Positions 47,800 to 59,171 of a stretch of 64,000 nt of DNA are shown here, piece by piece (within the stretch, counting starts at the first letter, position 1; every line of letters starts with the position of its first letter). The stretch is from Calliphora vicina. Taxonomy: Eukaryota > Arthropoda > Insecta > Diptera > Calliphoridae. The notes below the pieces were generated by a model. The model did no database searches. It worked only from the letters and a program-made list of their open reading frames with translations, and had not been told where the DNA came from. The stretch covers positions 103,260,358 through 103,324,357 of the forward strand of contig NC_088782.1 of NCBI RefSeq assembly GCF_958450345.1. Direction: 5' to 3'. Made by a program: the position numbers and the translations under genes.

Positions 47800-49944
47800 G
47801 AATAAAACCGTTATTTTTTATTAAAATTGTAATCCGCAGAGTTATTTAAAATATTATTTTTTTTAATAGATTTCATATGGAAATTTATTATTCATGCATC
47901 TAATATACAAGAGTGAACAAAATTGTTAATCACAGACCGAAAATCAAAAGATTTTGAAAATTTCATTAAAATCGGTCCAGCCATTTTTGAGTCTAGGGCT
48001 TACTAAAAATAAATTTGCACCCTTAGATGTGAGAGAGTAATATAGAGTCGGACTACCTCTATACTTTGGTCAGAACCAACAAGTAGTCCGACTCTCTAAT
48101 TTCAGTACAATCAGTTCATATTAGGTCATGGCTACTATATAAAGCCAACTTTTTATTTAAAAATTATTTAAATTGTAATAGAATAAGGATTTGCTATAGT
48201 ACAGTCGGGCTTGACATGTATTCTATAATAAATTAAATAATTTATATTGGAAAATTTATTCTTAGATGAAATAACAAAATCAAAAGGTTATGAGCTCATA
48301 CATAAATATTTCCAAATTAAGAAACTTTGTATATTAATTTACAATAAGTAAAGGTATCAAATTTACTGAATTCTTACAAAAATTTAATAACTTCCTAAAA
48401 TGGTTACATGTACTTAACAGTGTGACGCAAATTACAAGTAAGTTTTTCTAAAATAAACCATATATACAATTTGTAATATGTATTTAAATTTACTCTCTAT
48501 TCTAGACAAATAATATTCATCATTAGTTGTTAAATTATTTATGTTTATTTCATTATTTGTTTACCAGCTTATTTTCTAACCTGTATTAACTTTTACTTGT
48601 CACCTTGTATTTATAATTTTTTTTTGTTTGTTTCGAATTTCTTTATTTTGAGAATTTAACAAAATACTTTTTCTGTTTCACCTTTTGGGTTTTAAGTTGT
48701 ACATTTTTTTCTTAGTACTTTTAGTAACTTCTAAAAAATGTTCATGTAAGAAAAAATGTTTTAGAAAAAAAGTTTTAAACATGCTTTGAAAAGAAAGCAT
48801 TTTTATGTTTCCGCAAAAAAAAGGAAAGGCAAATCAGGAAAAGAGGAAACATACAAAAAAAAAGTTAAAAGGAAAGAAATTATGCCTTGAATGTCCAAAT
48901 ATTTATGTATGTTGGCAATATATATAGGACATGCATACGAGTAATATTGAAGAATACACAAAGTGCTTTTGGGCTTATTTGACAAACGTTTGTACACTTA
49001 ATGAAAGTGTATCATTTATCCACTGGCTTTTGTGAAAAAATTATTCAAAAGGGCATTTGATATAATTTTTTAAATTGTTTTAATGATTTTAAAGCCCCAA
49101 AAGTTAACAGGCGTCCTGTTTTACTTTGTATGAAATAGGATCACTAAAAAATATTCAAGTCAATATTGGACGAACATTCATATATTCAACAGAGAAAAAG
49201 ACGAGAGAGAGAAAAACGAAAACACTCCTTGTCCATGTCCATGCCAAAGATATCCAAAGTATTTTGAACATTATGCTGGAGATAACTATAGACCAACTCA
49301 GTTTCGTCTCTTCTAATGCCTATACATTTATCATATACTCGTATTTAAAATCGATTATCTTTCTACATAATTGCGAAAAGTATATATCTTCTTAACTACC
49401 GGTTCGATTACAAAATGATGTATGAACGAATCATAGAGGTGAAATGACATTTGTGACCCCCCTGTTAGAAACCAAAGTGAAATACTGAGTGTCAAAGTCG
49501 ATCACCTTTGGTTTTCAAAACATTGTTGAGCTCATAACTTGTACATGAATAGAGAGATTTCAATGATATATTACTTTATTTGAAAGCAAATAGGATTTTT
49601 AATTATTATTGTTGTTATCCCATCATAGATTTTCTCTTATTTCTAAACTCCAAATATAAATTTAAACTATTTTTACTGCAATATTTTTTTCGGTTACTTA
49701 TTTAAAACATTACAATTATATTCTAAACCCTATATCTGAAAAACACAACTTTTCTGGAAACTGTTTTTTTCGCGTATTACTTGAGTTATTTAAATTGGGT
49801 ATTCTAAAATATTTTTTATAGCAAGTACAGGATCTCACATATAATTGGTTTTTAAAATTTTGCATTATTGGTTTTGCATTTTAATAAAAATAAATTTTTA
49901 ACGTGGTTTATTTAAGATAATGGCTAATAATACAATATAATGTT
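47800..49944. other. AT-rich non-coding DNA
   Basis: No gene seen. A 13-bp perfect hairpin (AGAGTCGGACTAC, 48044-48056, with 48083-48095) and a faint second-subfamily Helentron fragment (CAGTCGGGCTTGAC near 48202). Confidence 0.5.
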
Positions 49945-50961
49945 AAACAAGTAAGAGAGCTATATTCGGCTGTGCCGAATCTTATATACCCTTCACCAAG
50001 TTATACTTTAAAATAAATATTTATAGGTAACAAAATTTAAATTTTTTTAAAAAATTTTTTTCGAATTTTTTTTTTAATATTTTTTAAAAAATGTTTTTAT
50101 TCCAATTTTTTTTCTTATTTCAAAAATTTTTTAAAAATTTTTTTTTTTTGTAAAAAGAACTTATGAGAAAAAATTCGGGTTAAAAAAATGTTTTCCCGAT
50201 TTTGACCCATTGTAGATCCATCATTAGATATACATAATGTCTATATTAATGACTTAGTAATCCAGATATAGATCAAAAAAATCGAGATTGTTCCTGGTTT
50301 TTCTTTATATCTCAGTCATTTGTGGGCCGAATTTGTCGATTTTAAATAGCAACCGAGCCAGAGAATTCCCGATATATTGATGTATGAATCAGAGAATGGA
50401 TTGAAAACATTCACGTTTACTGCCCATTCATAAATTCATTGCTATTGCATTGCCTTTAATCGACAATAACAAAAAAATGCCGAGCTATACGTAGACACAT
50501 TTGTTTTTCTGATTACCATATGAATGAAACTAAAAACATTCATACCATTCGTTAAGCATTCGTTGACATTTGTGTGCATACATATGTAGTTTGTGAATAT
50601 ACAGAATCTTACGGAATTAGTATTTTAATTTTTTTAAAATCAAATGCATATAACATTGAAGTTGGTCATGATTTTTAAACAATTCTTTTTCTGTTTCAAA
50701 TAAATAAAAATGGAGAAGTTCGGGAAATATTTAGTCCCGATATTATCAAAAAACTGGAGTTGGGTGGGTAAAAATTTTGAAAATTTAATTTTAAAATGAA
50801 AATATCGTTTTAATAATGTAACATAGCCGAGGTGTCCTACTTTGGGGACCCCTGGCCGTGCATCTGGTGGGCCCATGAGGTCGAAACTTAAACTCGACAA
50901 TATTTCGACTTCGCTATCTATAACGATCCAGAATATATATACTTTGTGGGGTCGTAAATGA
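49945..50961 (-). mobile_element. DINE-1-like Helentron, interrupted
   Basis: The 3' end is at 49945 (ACAAGTAAGAGAGCTATATT on the plus strand). The body matches to about 50352 (AATTTGTCGATTTTAAATAG). The 5' part resumes at about 50905 (TCGCTATCTATAACGATCC, then AGAATATATATACTTTG). In between is unrelated DNA with an R4-family fragment. The (GTCT)n core is missing. Confidence 0.75.
50620..50900 (-). mobile_element. R4-family fragment, copy D
   Basis: Minus-strand match to the interior of 25517-26891, including CCTCATGGGCCCACCAG, AGGACACCTCGGCTATGTTA and CAGTTTTTTGATAATATC. TIRs absent. Lies inside the interrupted Helentron. Confidence 0.7.
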
Positions 50962-50964
50962 CAA

Positions 50965-51105
50965 CTAGCTGACCCGACAGACCTTGTCCTGTCCAAATTA
51001 AAAAAATGCTTGTGTTCGATTTGTGAATTTGTGAAAAGTGGTTTGAAATGGGTAAAAATAGTTAAAAAGAAAAAATAAACGTATTGTTGAATGATAATTG
51101 TTATT
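50965..51105 (-). mobile_element. Helitron 3' end fragment
   Basis: CTAGCTGACCCGACAGACC is the complement of a Helitron 3' end (GGGTCAGCTAG followed by T). A similar end is at 58108. The rest of the element is not recognisable. Confidence 0.5.
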
Positions 51106-52112
51106 CACATATCGTTAGCTTAGTACGCAAACGTAACAAGTCCACTTTTGATTGAAATTAAGATTTTGATGCAGACAGATAGTAAAACATAAGATATATA
51201 TTTTGCAATAAAAAAAATTTCGTTATTTTGTTTCTAACTGATGATTTTTCAGTGATACGCAAAAGTGCTAAGTCCACAAAAAAAAAAATATAATAAGAAA
51301 ACATTGAATATGCTATTTAAATCTACTTTTTCAATACTATTTGCTATAATACTTTGAATATTAACATCACATAATGTGGTTACACAATTCACTGTAAAAT
51401 AAAAAAAAAATACATTTTTGAAGAATGGAAAAAAATGCCGCAGTAGATTAATAAAAATATAGAAGCAATTGAGTTTCCTAATTTGCAGCAACTTTACTAG
51501 GAAAGAAGAAATATAACAGCCAAAAAATACGAAGACTTGCAATTTTTAAAAACCACTCCACCAAAAGATTAATATAAATTTTATGACGATTTAGCACATG
51601 AATAATTTATTTTTTATATTTAATATTACAAAAGTATAAGATTTTGAGTTATTTTCCTATACCGCAATGAAATAAGATTGTTTTTTTGTTATGTATTTAA
51701 CCCTCCGTTACTCGCAACATTTTTTTATTGTAAATTTTTTTAAATTTTAAGCTATTTTTTGATAAAATAATATTTTTACTGCAATTTTTTTTTTTGTATT
51801 ACTCTTTTAAATATATTGCATTTAATATTAAGGGTCCTCATTAGGGTATTCATTCGACTAATGATCGTTCGATTAATCGAATAATTTCTTACGAATAATT
51901 AATAACAACTTAAAAATGGCCATTTTCGAATAACGAATAATTCGAACAATATTATGTAGAATAATCGAATAAAACGAATAAATGTTCATATATATTTGAA
52001 TTTATTAAATTGCTTAAAATTTTTCGTAATTCCAAATTTAAATAAGTAATAATGACTTACAAAAATTGTATTGTTTCTGAAATTCGACAAATAACTAAAG
52101 ACAAAGGGACTT

Positions 52113-52253
52113 TCGATCACTATAGATGAGTTTTCCGATAGCTCCTTCTATAAATATATAAATATTACTGCAAGAAGTTACAATTCTAAAAACAAATCTT
52201 TCAAAATTTTTTACTTAAGACTTGAACCAATGAAAATAAAAGGTACGGAATAA
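52113..52253 (+). pseudogene. hAT transposase remnant (catalytic-core start)
   Basis: Open for 46 codons: SITIDEFSDSSFYKYINITA, then KSFKIFYLRLEPMKIKGTE and a stop. The pattern S-x-T-x-D-E-x-x-D...Y-x-N-I-T-x-x...L-x-x-x-P-M...G-T/A-E is the start of the catalytic core of hAT transposases, the D in IDE being the first catalytic acid. A possible continuation (NDIKLWTDSLYCVIPQESG) lies at 53480-53560, beyond the inserted MITE. The middle and the dimerisation domain are degraded. Confidence 0.65.
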
Positions 52254-52452
52254 AATATTTGTTATTTAGCTGGCGAAATATTAGAAGAATCGAAATTAAT
52301 AATCAAAATTTTAACTTAGATTAAAGTGGAGTTTAATGTGATGGAGAATGTGATTTTGAAACGGTCGTCGAAAGTGGTATTGAGGATGACATTTATAATG
52401 ATTACATTGAAATAGATGAAGGCCATGATCTTAAAATATATGTACCTATATA

Positions 52453-53287
52453 CAGTGGTGGCCAGGAATTTAAGACAAAAATTGTTTGCTAAATTCCACG
52501 TGATTGTCAATTATTTTTCAAATATTTCCACAAATGATTAATATTATTAATTATTATTTAGGCTCGAGTTCATTAAATTGATTTCCTTAGAAATACAATT
52601 TATTCTATTCAATTTTCATAATTCTAAAGAATACTGAAAAAGTTATATTTAGACACATGGCAGAATGGAATGCATTTTCGGGGTTAGCCACCACTACTTC
52701 ATCAGCACTCTTTTTGTGTCGATGTAAGTGTCGCTTGTAAATATCATCTATTTAACTCACCAGTTTTTACAGAAATAGAATCAAGGACTTATATCAAAGC
52801 TTTCTTTTAATCTTATTTCTGTTTCTACTTTGTTTGAGTTAGACGAATATGTATGCATGAGGACTGTTTTAACACACAAGTGTGTTTTATTCAACTGTGT
52901 CAATTCATACATATTCACCACGAACACGTAAAATTTTTCTACAACTTGACGAACAATTTTTTTTTTTAAATAAACATATTTTCTCACATTTATATCATTA
53001 TATTTTTATTATTATAAAATATTCGGACCAAATTTCTTATTTTTAGTTCCATTAGTTTCGGTCATATCATGTTATTAACAGCGGATGATCGCTGAGGTGG
53101 GTCAACGTATTTCCACATATCTTTGTCCATATATGTTTTACCGTTTTTCCAAACATTTTTCAGAAACTAGAAACATTAATAATAAATTTCATACCCTTAG
53201 AGGTCCTTTTATTTTGGCTCTATCGAACTTAAAATTCAGTTGATGAAAAAAATTCAAGTATTTGTCTTAAATTGGTGGCCACCACTG
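52453..53287. mobile_element. Nest level 5: Tc1-like element (835 bp)
   Basis: Termini CAGTGGTGGCCAGGAATTTA and, inverted, CAGTGGTGGCCACCAATTTA (two mismatches in about 27 bp), flanked by TA (52451-52452 and 53288-53289). CAGTGGTGGCC plus TA is typical of Tc1/mariner. No transposase; deletion derivative. Confidence 0.9.
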
Positions 53288-55012
53288 TAAGTAAGTGTTG
53301 CAAAATATTTAATAAATCGAATGATAAACACAAATATTGCAAACTAACGTTTTGTTGCAAGAAAAGCAAGGAGTTCGTCTTATACATGATTTTGAACATC
53401 GTTGAACATCTTTGTCTAACATGGTAATACACTTTTTGCGTATTTGTAAATACGTCAATCATTAGCCACGTTCACTGACAATGATATCAAACTTTGGACA
53501 GATTCCCTTTATTGTGTAATTCCCCAAGAAAGTGGTCTTAAACAAAGATTCGGCAATGTCGATAGAGCTTATAAATAATTTTGAAATAGTGAATAATTAA
53601 TTTACTAAAGAATTAGTTACTCAATTTAAAATCCGAATTAATGAACGACATAAAAAAGTTTGTAATACGTTTATATTGTATTTGAATTCAGGATCATGTC
53701 CAACTAGCTCAAATTAAAGCATAGCTCCAAAACGGAAACTAAAGGGTTTGCTAACTAGTCAATTGTTTTGTAGATTGTTCGGGAGTTAATCTGATCACAA
53801 TATTTCTGTTGAAAGTCTAATGATGGACTTTGTTTTCGAATGTTTTTTAACATTATCAATACTTGAATTTTTAACTTTAACGTAATTTTTTGTTTTCTTA
53901 ACAATAAAATATTAAAAAACCGATATAAAACTTCATTCTTTACTTTTTAAAAAAAATGTATATTATTCGAATAATTCGATTAATTTTAAACGTGTGATCG
54001 AATTATTCGAACAAGTTAAAATCTCTTATTCGAATTATTCGTTTTATTCGAACAAGAGAAAAATCGAATAATTCGAATACCCTAGTCCTCATGTAAACGC
54101 TTAAAAGCCTCGCAAACTGTGCAATCTGTGCATTTTTACACTCTCGCATATGAAATGTCAAAAAATGTATGGAAATTCGTTTGCACAACTCCGATAAGTT
54201 TGCGCGACAATTTAGACTCGCAAACTTGAATTTATTGTGCATTTGATGAATCAGCTGCTTTTGTTTACTTTTATTTATAAGAAATAAAAATCAAATAAAA
54301 TATAAAAATTTTGGAACAGAATGATTGTATTAAATGACATTGTGTATGAAAACATTAACCAACAGCTAGAACATAAACAAAGTCCTCCAAACTATGTATA
54401 CCACCGTTTGTTCCAAAGATTTAACTTTCATTCAACATTTTAAAATTAAAATTTATACAATTTTAAAAAAAATTATTAAAGCTTTTGTTGAATTTATGTA
54501 TTTTTATTTGACAAATATAAATTTTCTGTATAAACTTGCACAAAATTGAAAAGGTGGGTTCATGAAACATGTCGCGCAAATTTGCCCATTTGCACAAATG
54601 GGAAACTTAAGCGTTTAAATGAGTACCCTTATTGTTTTTATGTTTTCGAAATAAAAAGTGAAGAGATTATTTTCAAACTCGTCCTTTTTTTATTGATATC
54701 AATTTGATACATTGCGACTAGACTCGACTGAAAATGATTGCGACTAACGGAGGGTTAAATAATATAAAATAATAAAACCAATTTGTAAAATAATAAAACG
54801 AGATATTAAAATTTATTATAAGAAAATGTGCTAAGTCCAGCCAAAAACACACAAAATCATAAAAATCAAAGGCTAAAAATGGCGTCGGTTTCTAAAGGAT
54901 AGAACTGCGTTTACAGATCTAAAAAATATTGAAAGCAAAAAAAAGATAGAATGTTTTTTGTCTCTCTTGTAAAAAATGGGACTTGGCACGTTTGCGTACT
55001 AAGCTAACGATA

Positions 55013-55653
55013 TGTAGGTTTGGGTTATGTTTGATTTACATTTGATTTTAAAATATGTACAATGAATCTTATGGTAATAGAATAAAATATACACAGAAGC
55101 GTTACTGAAAGACAAAGGACATAAGTCTGTTGTCAAAAAACTAAAAATGATCACAGATCCAACTCCTTTTCTTGATTAAACGCTTATTGGTCAAGTTATT
55201 AGCGAATTTATTTATATATTTTGAGTTTTTATATAAAAAATGGATTTTGTTCAGAAATATGAATGATCACAGGTCGAGCTCCTTTTCTTGCTTAAAAGCT
55301 TACTGGGGCCTATTTCACTAAGCTACAAATTCACAAATACAAGTGTTTTTCCCTGTAAAATTGTGAACTTGTGAATAATTGCGTTTCATCAAAATACAAT
55401 TACAAGTTTGTAGCTACAAGTGAATTTTACAAGTCACAAGTCTACAAGTCATACTTCTACAAGTGGTTTTGTTTCACTTAACTAAATTTGCACTTGTAAA
55501 CTTAGCTTAGGATCGACGGAGACCCTCAGAAAAATTTGTACAAGTTACAAGTGAATGATAAATTTAAATAAAATTTGATTTTTAACTATTTTTTAATAAA
55601 AATTAGTTAAAATAAACACAAAATCCAAAATTTTTAATATTAATTAGCATTTG
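55013..55653. other. Non-coding DNA rich in ACAAGT words
   Basis: About 55330-55560 repeats CTACAAGT/ACAAGTG words in both orientations (for example CACAAATACAAGTG and TCACTTAACTAAATTTGCAC), suggesting a degraded foldback element. No ends with target duplication. Confidence 0.4.
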
Positions 55654-55802
55654 GTTACCTTAATATAGAAAGGCCCTAACTCGTGTTTTTTTAAGCCCAA
55701 TTTTTTTGCTAAAAATGATAAATGATTGGACCATTTATCGAAATAATCAAAAATCTGGGCTTATAAAAAACACGAATTAGGGGCTTTCTATATTAAAGTA
55801 AC
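55654..55802. repeat. Long imperfect hairpin (149 bp)
   Basis: Arms of about 53 bp (55654-55710 against 55751-55802) with few mismatches, carrying TTAATATAGAAAG and GTGTTTTTT.AAGCCCA. A foldback MITE; target duplication not clear. Confidence 0.8.
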
Positions 55803-55859
55803 GATTTATTTATTTTGTTTACTATTAAATAGGTTTCATATATACAGAAGTTATGCCAC

Positions 55860-55921
55860 ATAATTTAAAGGCGATTGATGTAGGGTCGGGCTTCACAGAC
55901 TATACTTTCTTTCTTGTTTTT
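55860..55921 (+). mobile_element. Helentron 3' end, second subfamily
   Basis: ATGTAGGGTCGGGCTTCACA, then GACTATACTTTCTTTCTTG, then TTTT matches the inverted end at 59172. Only the end is recognisable. Confidence 0.6.
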
Positions 55922-57869
55922 TGTTTGCCTTTGGGAATAGCCACTTTGGAAATCTAAACATATATAGACAATTCTAAATTAGTACCCAAAATTGCGAAAA
56001 AGTACCATAAAGAGTCTCCCTTAGATCATTGGTAGGCAAAAAGAGGCATTTAATTTGTGTGCTCTTTTAACCTGAACCATGGCTTAGATACTCACTCATA
56101 ACAATATCGGGTTAATTTCAGCTATGTTCATTATGATACAAGAAAAAGTACCATTAGAAGATCGAAAAATGTCCATTTGTTCTCCCTCTAATATTGATTA
56201 TTACTTCACTCAGAAGCATGTCAGCTAACTTTTTTGTCGTTAAGTTAAACAATTTAAAATATTACAAAAGTACCATTAGAAGACAATGTACCAATTTCCC
56301 TCTTAAACACCCGTCATTTTGGCAAAAACTTTTGTCACACAGATATTTTTCAAACTGTTCAAATAATATATGTTTTATTAAAGTGACAACATTTACAACA
56401 GCCTATTAGTTAATTTTAGTATGCCTCTTCCAGCTAATTTTTTAAAATTAATTTTTTTAATAAAACACATTTTCTCATTTTTACCCCATTTTGGTAGTTT
56501 TTGTTCACCATTCCGATGAAACGCTCAAAATAATTTGAATTCACCATCAGGTTTTAATTAACTTTTTTTACTGCATATAAAAACTGCACCCGAAAACTAA
56601 ATCAACATCAAAAAGTTTGTTTATATGACTTTATTTTAGTTTGCAATTTAAATATGTATGAATGTTCGTCTTTGCGTAACCAACCAACCAGCCAGCCAGC
56701 CAGCCACCCAGATTCATTAACACGGTTGAGTTGACATTGTTGGGATCTTTGTTTACATGAATTTAACAAATTTACTTACAAGTAAACATCAAGTACATTT
56801 TGCACCACCCCCAAAAAAACAGAGAAGAAATAAATGTCTTTATTAACACCATAAAAAAAGGAACTTCAATTTGTGATTCTTTAAATTGTTATAGCAAAAA
56901 TATACTTAAATTTTGCAAACAACGAGTAGGTAGGTACATATGGTTGAACTTGTACTAACTTAGTTAGTAAAAATTGTATGTGTTTTATTCAGGTTCAATA
57001 CTTTTACAAGATTAGATGCGCATGATTTCATTTACACTTGTACAAGAAAAAAAAAAATAAAATATTTCATACATTTCGAAAAAAAGGATAACAATGGAGA
57101 AAACCAACATACAAACCATTCAATCAGCAGAACAATGCTGCACATTTATTCAATCCAAACAACATATTCATACTTCTACAGTACTACACTATATGGTCTG
57201 TTGTTTTCACATGATATTCGATTGAATTGATGCCCCAGCATCATATAACAACAGCAAGCCATTGTCACCTAAGAACGTGTCCAAGTACAATGCAAGTTTT
57301 TTTTACTTACAGGCGATAATGCTAGGAACCATTACACTCATGGAAAAGTTTGTGTTTAAAAGTTAGTGACATTTGATACTATTTGATTCTACGACCCAAA
57401 ATTAAGTTTAGTTTTTTTGTTTTTCAATTTAATTTTTCTTGTTTTTTAATTTTTATTTTTTGGTTATGGTGGCGTATGATTAATATTTATTTAACACATG
57501 TTACTCATATGCTATATAAATTTATAGGAAGTCGGAGTAAAATTGTCTCCCACAGCCCATAGCATTTGATAGCTATTGTAAATGTGGCAACAAATATACG
57601 ATTTAAAAAGAGCAAACACCGCGATCCCAAAAAAAATAAAAACCATTTTTGTTTCGGATTTTGCATATAAAGTCCACATTTCATACGGGGATGTTAAACA
57701 AATACTCTAAATGATTTGGAATACATGATAGTATATAAAACTGTTGCCGTTCCTGAAGCTCAGCTTTCTGATTTTTTTTTCTGAATTCAAAAATTCCATA
57801 AAAAAGTTATTAAATTTCCAAGGTCCTAGAGAAACCTATATTAGCATATATTTTAGGTTTTTTTGATTT
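55922..57869. other. AT-rich non-coding DNA
   Basis: No gene seen. Repeated AAAAAGTACCATTAGAAG words (near 56149 and 56265) resemble complements of the Helitron units at 12780-13280. (CCAG)n microsatellite at 56679-56711. Confidence 0.45.
57471..57484 (-). other. Dispersed motif ATTAATCATACGCC (minus strand)
   Basis: Plus-strand GGCGTATGATTAAT, the exact complement of the 14-mer at 19198 and 43638. Not inside a recognised element. Confidence 0.4.
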
Positions 57870-57879
57870 TTAATTTTAG

Positions 57880-58108
57880 TAACTGAACTCCTCCTTAACG
57901 GCTGGGGCGATTTCGATGAAATTTGTTGTGTGTGTTTAAGTGGGTCCCTGGATGGTTTAGATTCACAATTGACCTATATAGGAACAATGGGCATGGCACC
58001 TCCCATTCAAAGTAAAAATTTATTATTGCATATCTGGAGTACTATTATAGTGGGAGTCTTCAAACTTTGTGTGAGCTCTGGCAGAACAACGATTGCCGGG
58101 ACAGCTAG
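57880..58108 (+). mobile_element. Helitron 3' fragment
   Basis: GGGCATGGCACCTCCCATTC near 57988 resembles the Helitron body units at 9003-9430. It ends ATTGCCGGGACAGCTAG followed by T, a canonical Helitron CTAG end. The 5' end is not found. Confidence 0.6.
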
Positions 58109-58199
58109 TTTTTCCATAAAGTTTCAAATATTTAGTTGATTTTTATTTCTTCCTTTAGCTTTAGTTTGATTTAGAATTTCTTTAGCTGAAATTTTTCCT

Positions 58200-58246
58200 A
58201 ATCCATTTGATTTTGCTGAAAGAGAATCTGCAAAATCAAATGGATT
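58200..58246. repeat. Perfect 17-bp hairpin upstream of the Jockey RT fragment
   Basis: AATCCATTTGATTTTGC (58200-58216) and its exact complement (58230-58246), loop 13 nt. Confidence 0.9.
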
Positions 58247-58262
58247 ACTGGAATGTAGACAA

Positions 58263-58745
58263 TTGACAACAATATGCATTGAAGGGTTAATTATCCACAC
58301 CAAATCTACCTATCATAAATATCTATCGAATAGACTTTTCAGAGTCAAGTACAATGATTATGTGACGAGAGAATACAAGATTAGAGCTGGCCCTCCACAG
58401 GGAAGTGTACTACGACCTACGTTACATTTCATTTACAACTCCGACTTGCCTACGTCCGATAAATTTACAATTTTAACATTTGCTAATGATACCGCCATTA
58501 TTAGCTCACACGAAAACCCAATCACGGCATCTAGTCAACTACAAAATTATGTCGTATGTGTAGAGTCATGGTTGAAAAACTGGCGAATAAAGGTGATTGA
58601 GCTGAAAAGTAAACATTTTACGTTCGCTCTAAGAAGAGGCAATTGCCCACATGTCACACTCGACAACGTTAATATACCGCAGTCTGATTATGTCACCTAT
58701 CTTGGTATTCATCTAGATAGGTGGCTTACTTGGCACCGCACTGTG
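58263..58745 (+). pseudogene. Jockey-type LINE reverse transcriptase, 5' part of split gene
   Basis: A single open frame of about 160 codons covers the RT palm: YLSNRLFRVKY (residues 20-30), motif B RAGPPQGSVLRPTL (41-54), motif C as LTFANDTAII (71-80) and the thumb YLGIHLDRWLTW (about 146-157). In active elements motif C is F/Y-A-D-D; here it is F-A-N-D, so a metal-binding aspartate is lost. The N-terminal endonuclease and RT motifs 0-A are missing. The frame stops just inside the insertion at 58741. The C-terminus resumes at 61997 after 3.25 kb. Jockey clade is inferred from the overall pattern and the lack of RNase H. Confidence 0.85.
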
Positions 58746-59171
58746 AGGCAAATTTAAAAATAGCGGTCAAAACTCTATAACTTTTGATACAGGCGGAATT
58801 TTTTAATGCGGTTCTTTTGTTTGATAGGTGACTTGTTTACCCTTATTTTGGTATATTAATTTGTATATTAGGTTGTGGCAGAATGTAGTTATGATGTCTA
58901 GAAAAGTGATAGTTATTTTCTAAAGAATTATTAGCCATAATTTAAATAAGAATTTGTTTTTTGCACTTTGCATATGAAATTTATAACAAAATATTGAGTA
59001 TTTATTATATTTTATAACATAAAAACCTTTCTGAGTCCATATTTTTGTCGAATAAATAAAAAAAAAATAAAAAAAATTTTGAATTTTTTTAGAAAAGTTT
59101 TATAAGAAAAATTTTATTTTCCAATAAAATTTTATAAATAATGATAATAGTAGTAAAGAATTATAATAATA

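Larger units (their letters stand above)
51842..54084 (+). mobile_element. Nest level 4: hAT transposon (family E, 2.2 kb)
   Basis: Termini TAGGGTATTCATTCGACTAA and, inverted, TAGGGTATTCGAATTATTCG. Exact 8-bp duplication GTCCTCAT (51834-51841 and 54085-54092). ATTCGAATTATTCG-type subterminal repeats are dense at both ends. It holds transposase remnants and a Tc1-like MITE. Confidence 0.95.
51831..54629. mobile_element. Nest level 3: family T element, copy 2
   Basis: Same ends as 8653-10163 (AGGGTCCTCAT..., ...GAGTACCCT), flanked by TA (51829-51830 and 54630-54631). Split 11 bp from its left end by a hAT, with the 8-bp host sequence repeated on the far side. Net length about 548 bp. It carries the empty Helitron site at 54277/54278. 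Confidence 0.9.
51701..54754. mobile_element. Nest level 2: piggyBac-like TTAA element
   Basis: Termini CCCTCCGTTACTCGCAA and, inverted, CCCTCCGTTAGTCGCAA (one mismatch), flanked by TTAA (51697-51700 and 54755-54758). Without inner elements only about 250 bp, so a MITE. It hosts the family T element. Confidence 0.85.
51112..55010. mobile_element. Nest level 1: TIR element with TA target (3.9 kb gross)
   Basis: Termini TCGTTAGCTTAGTACGCAAA on both ends, about 32 bp of TIR with two mismatches, flanked by TA (51110-51111 and 55011-55012). GTGCTAAGTCCA recurs inside both ends (51265 and 54829). Net of inner elements it is about 840 bp. No transposase. It hosts the piggyBac-like element at 51701-54754. 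Confidence 0.8.
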
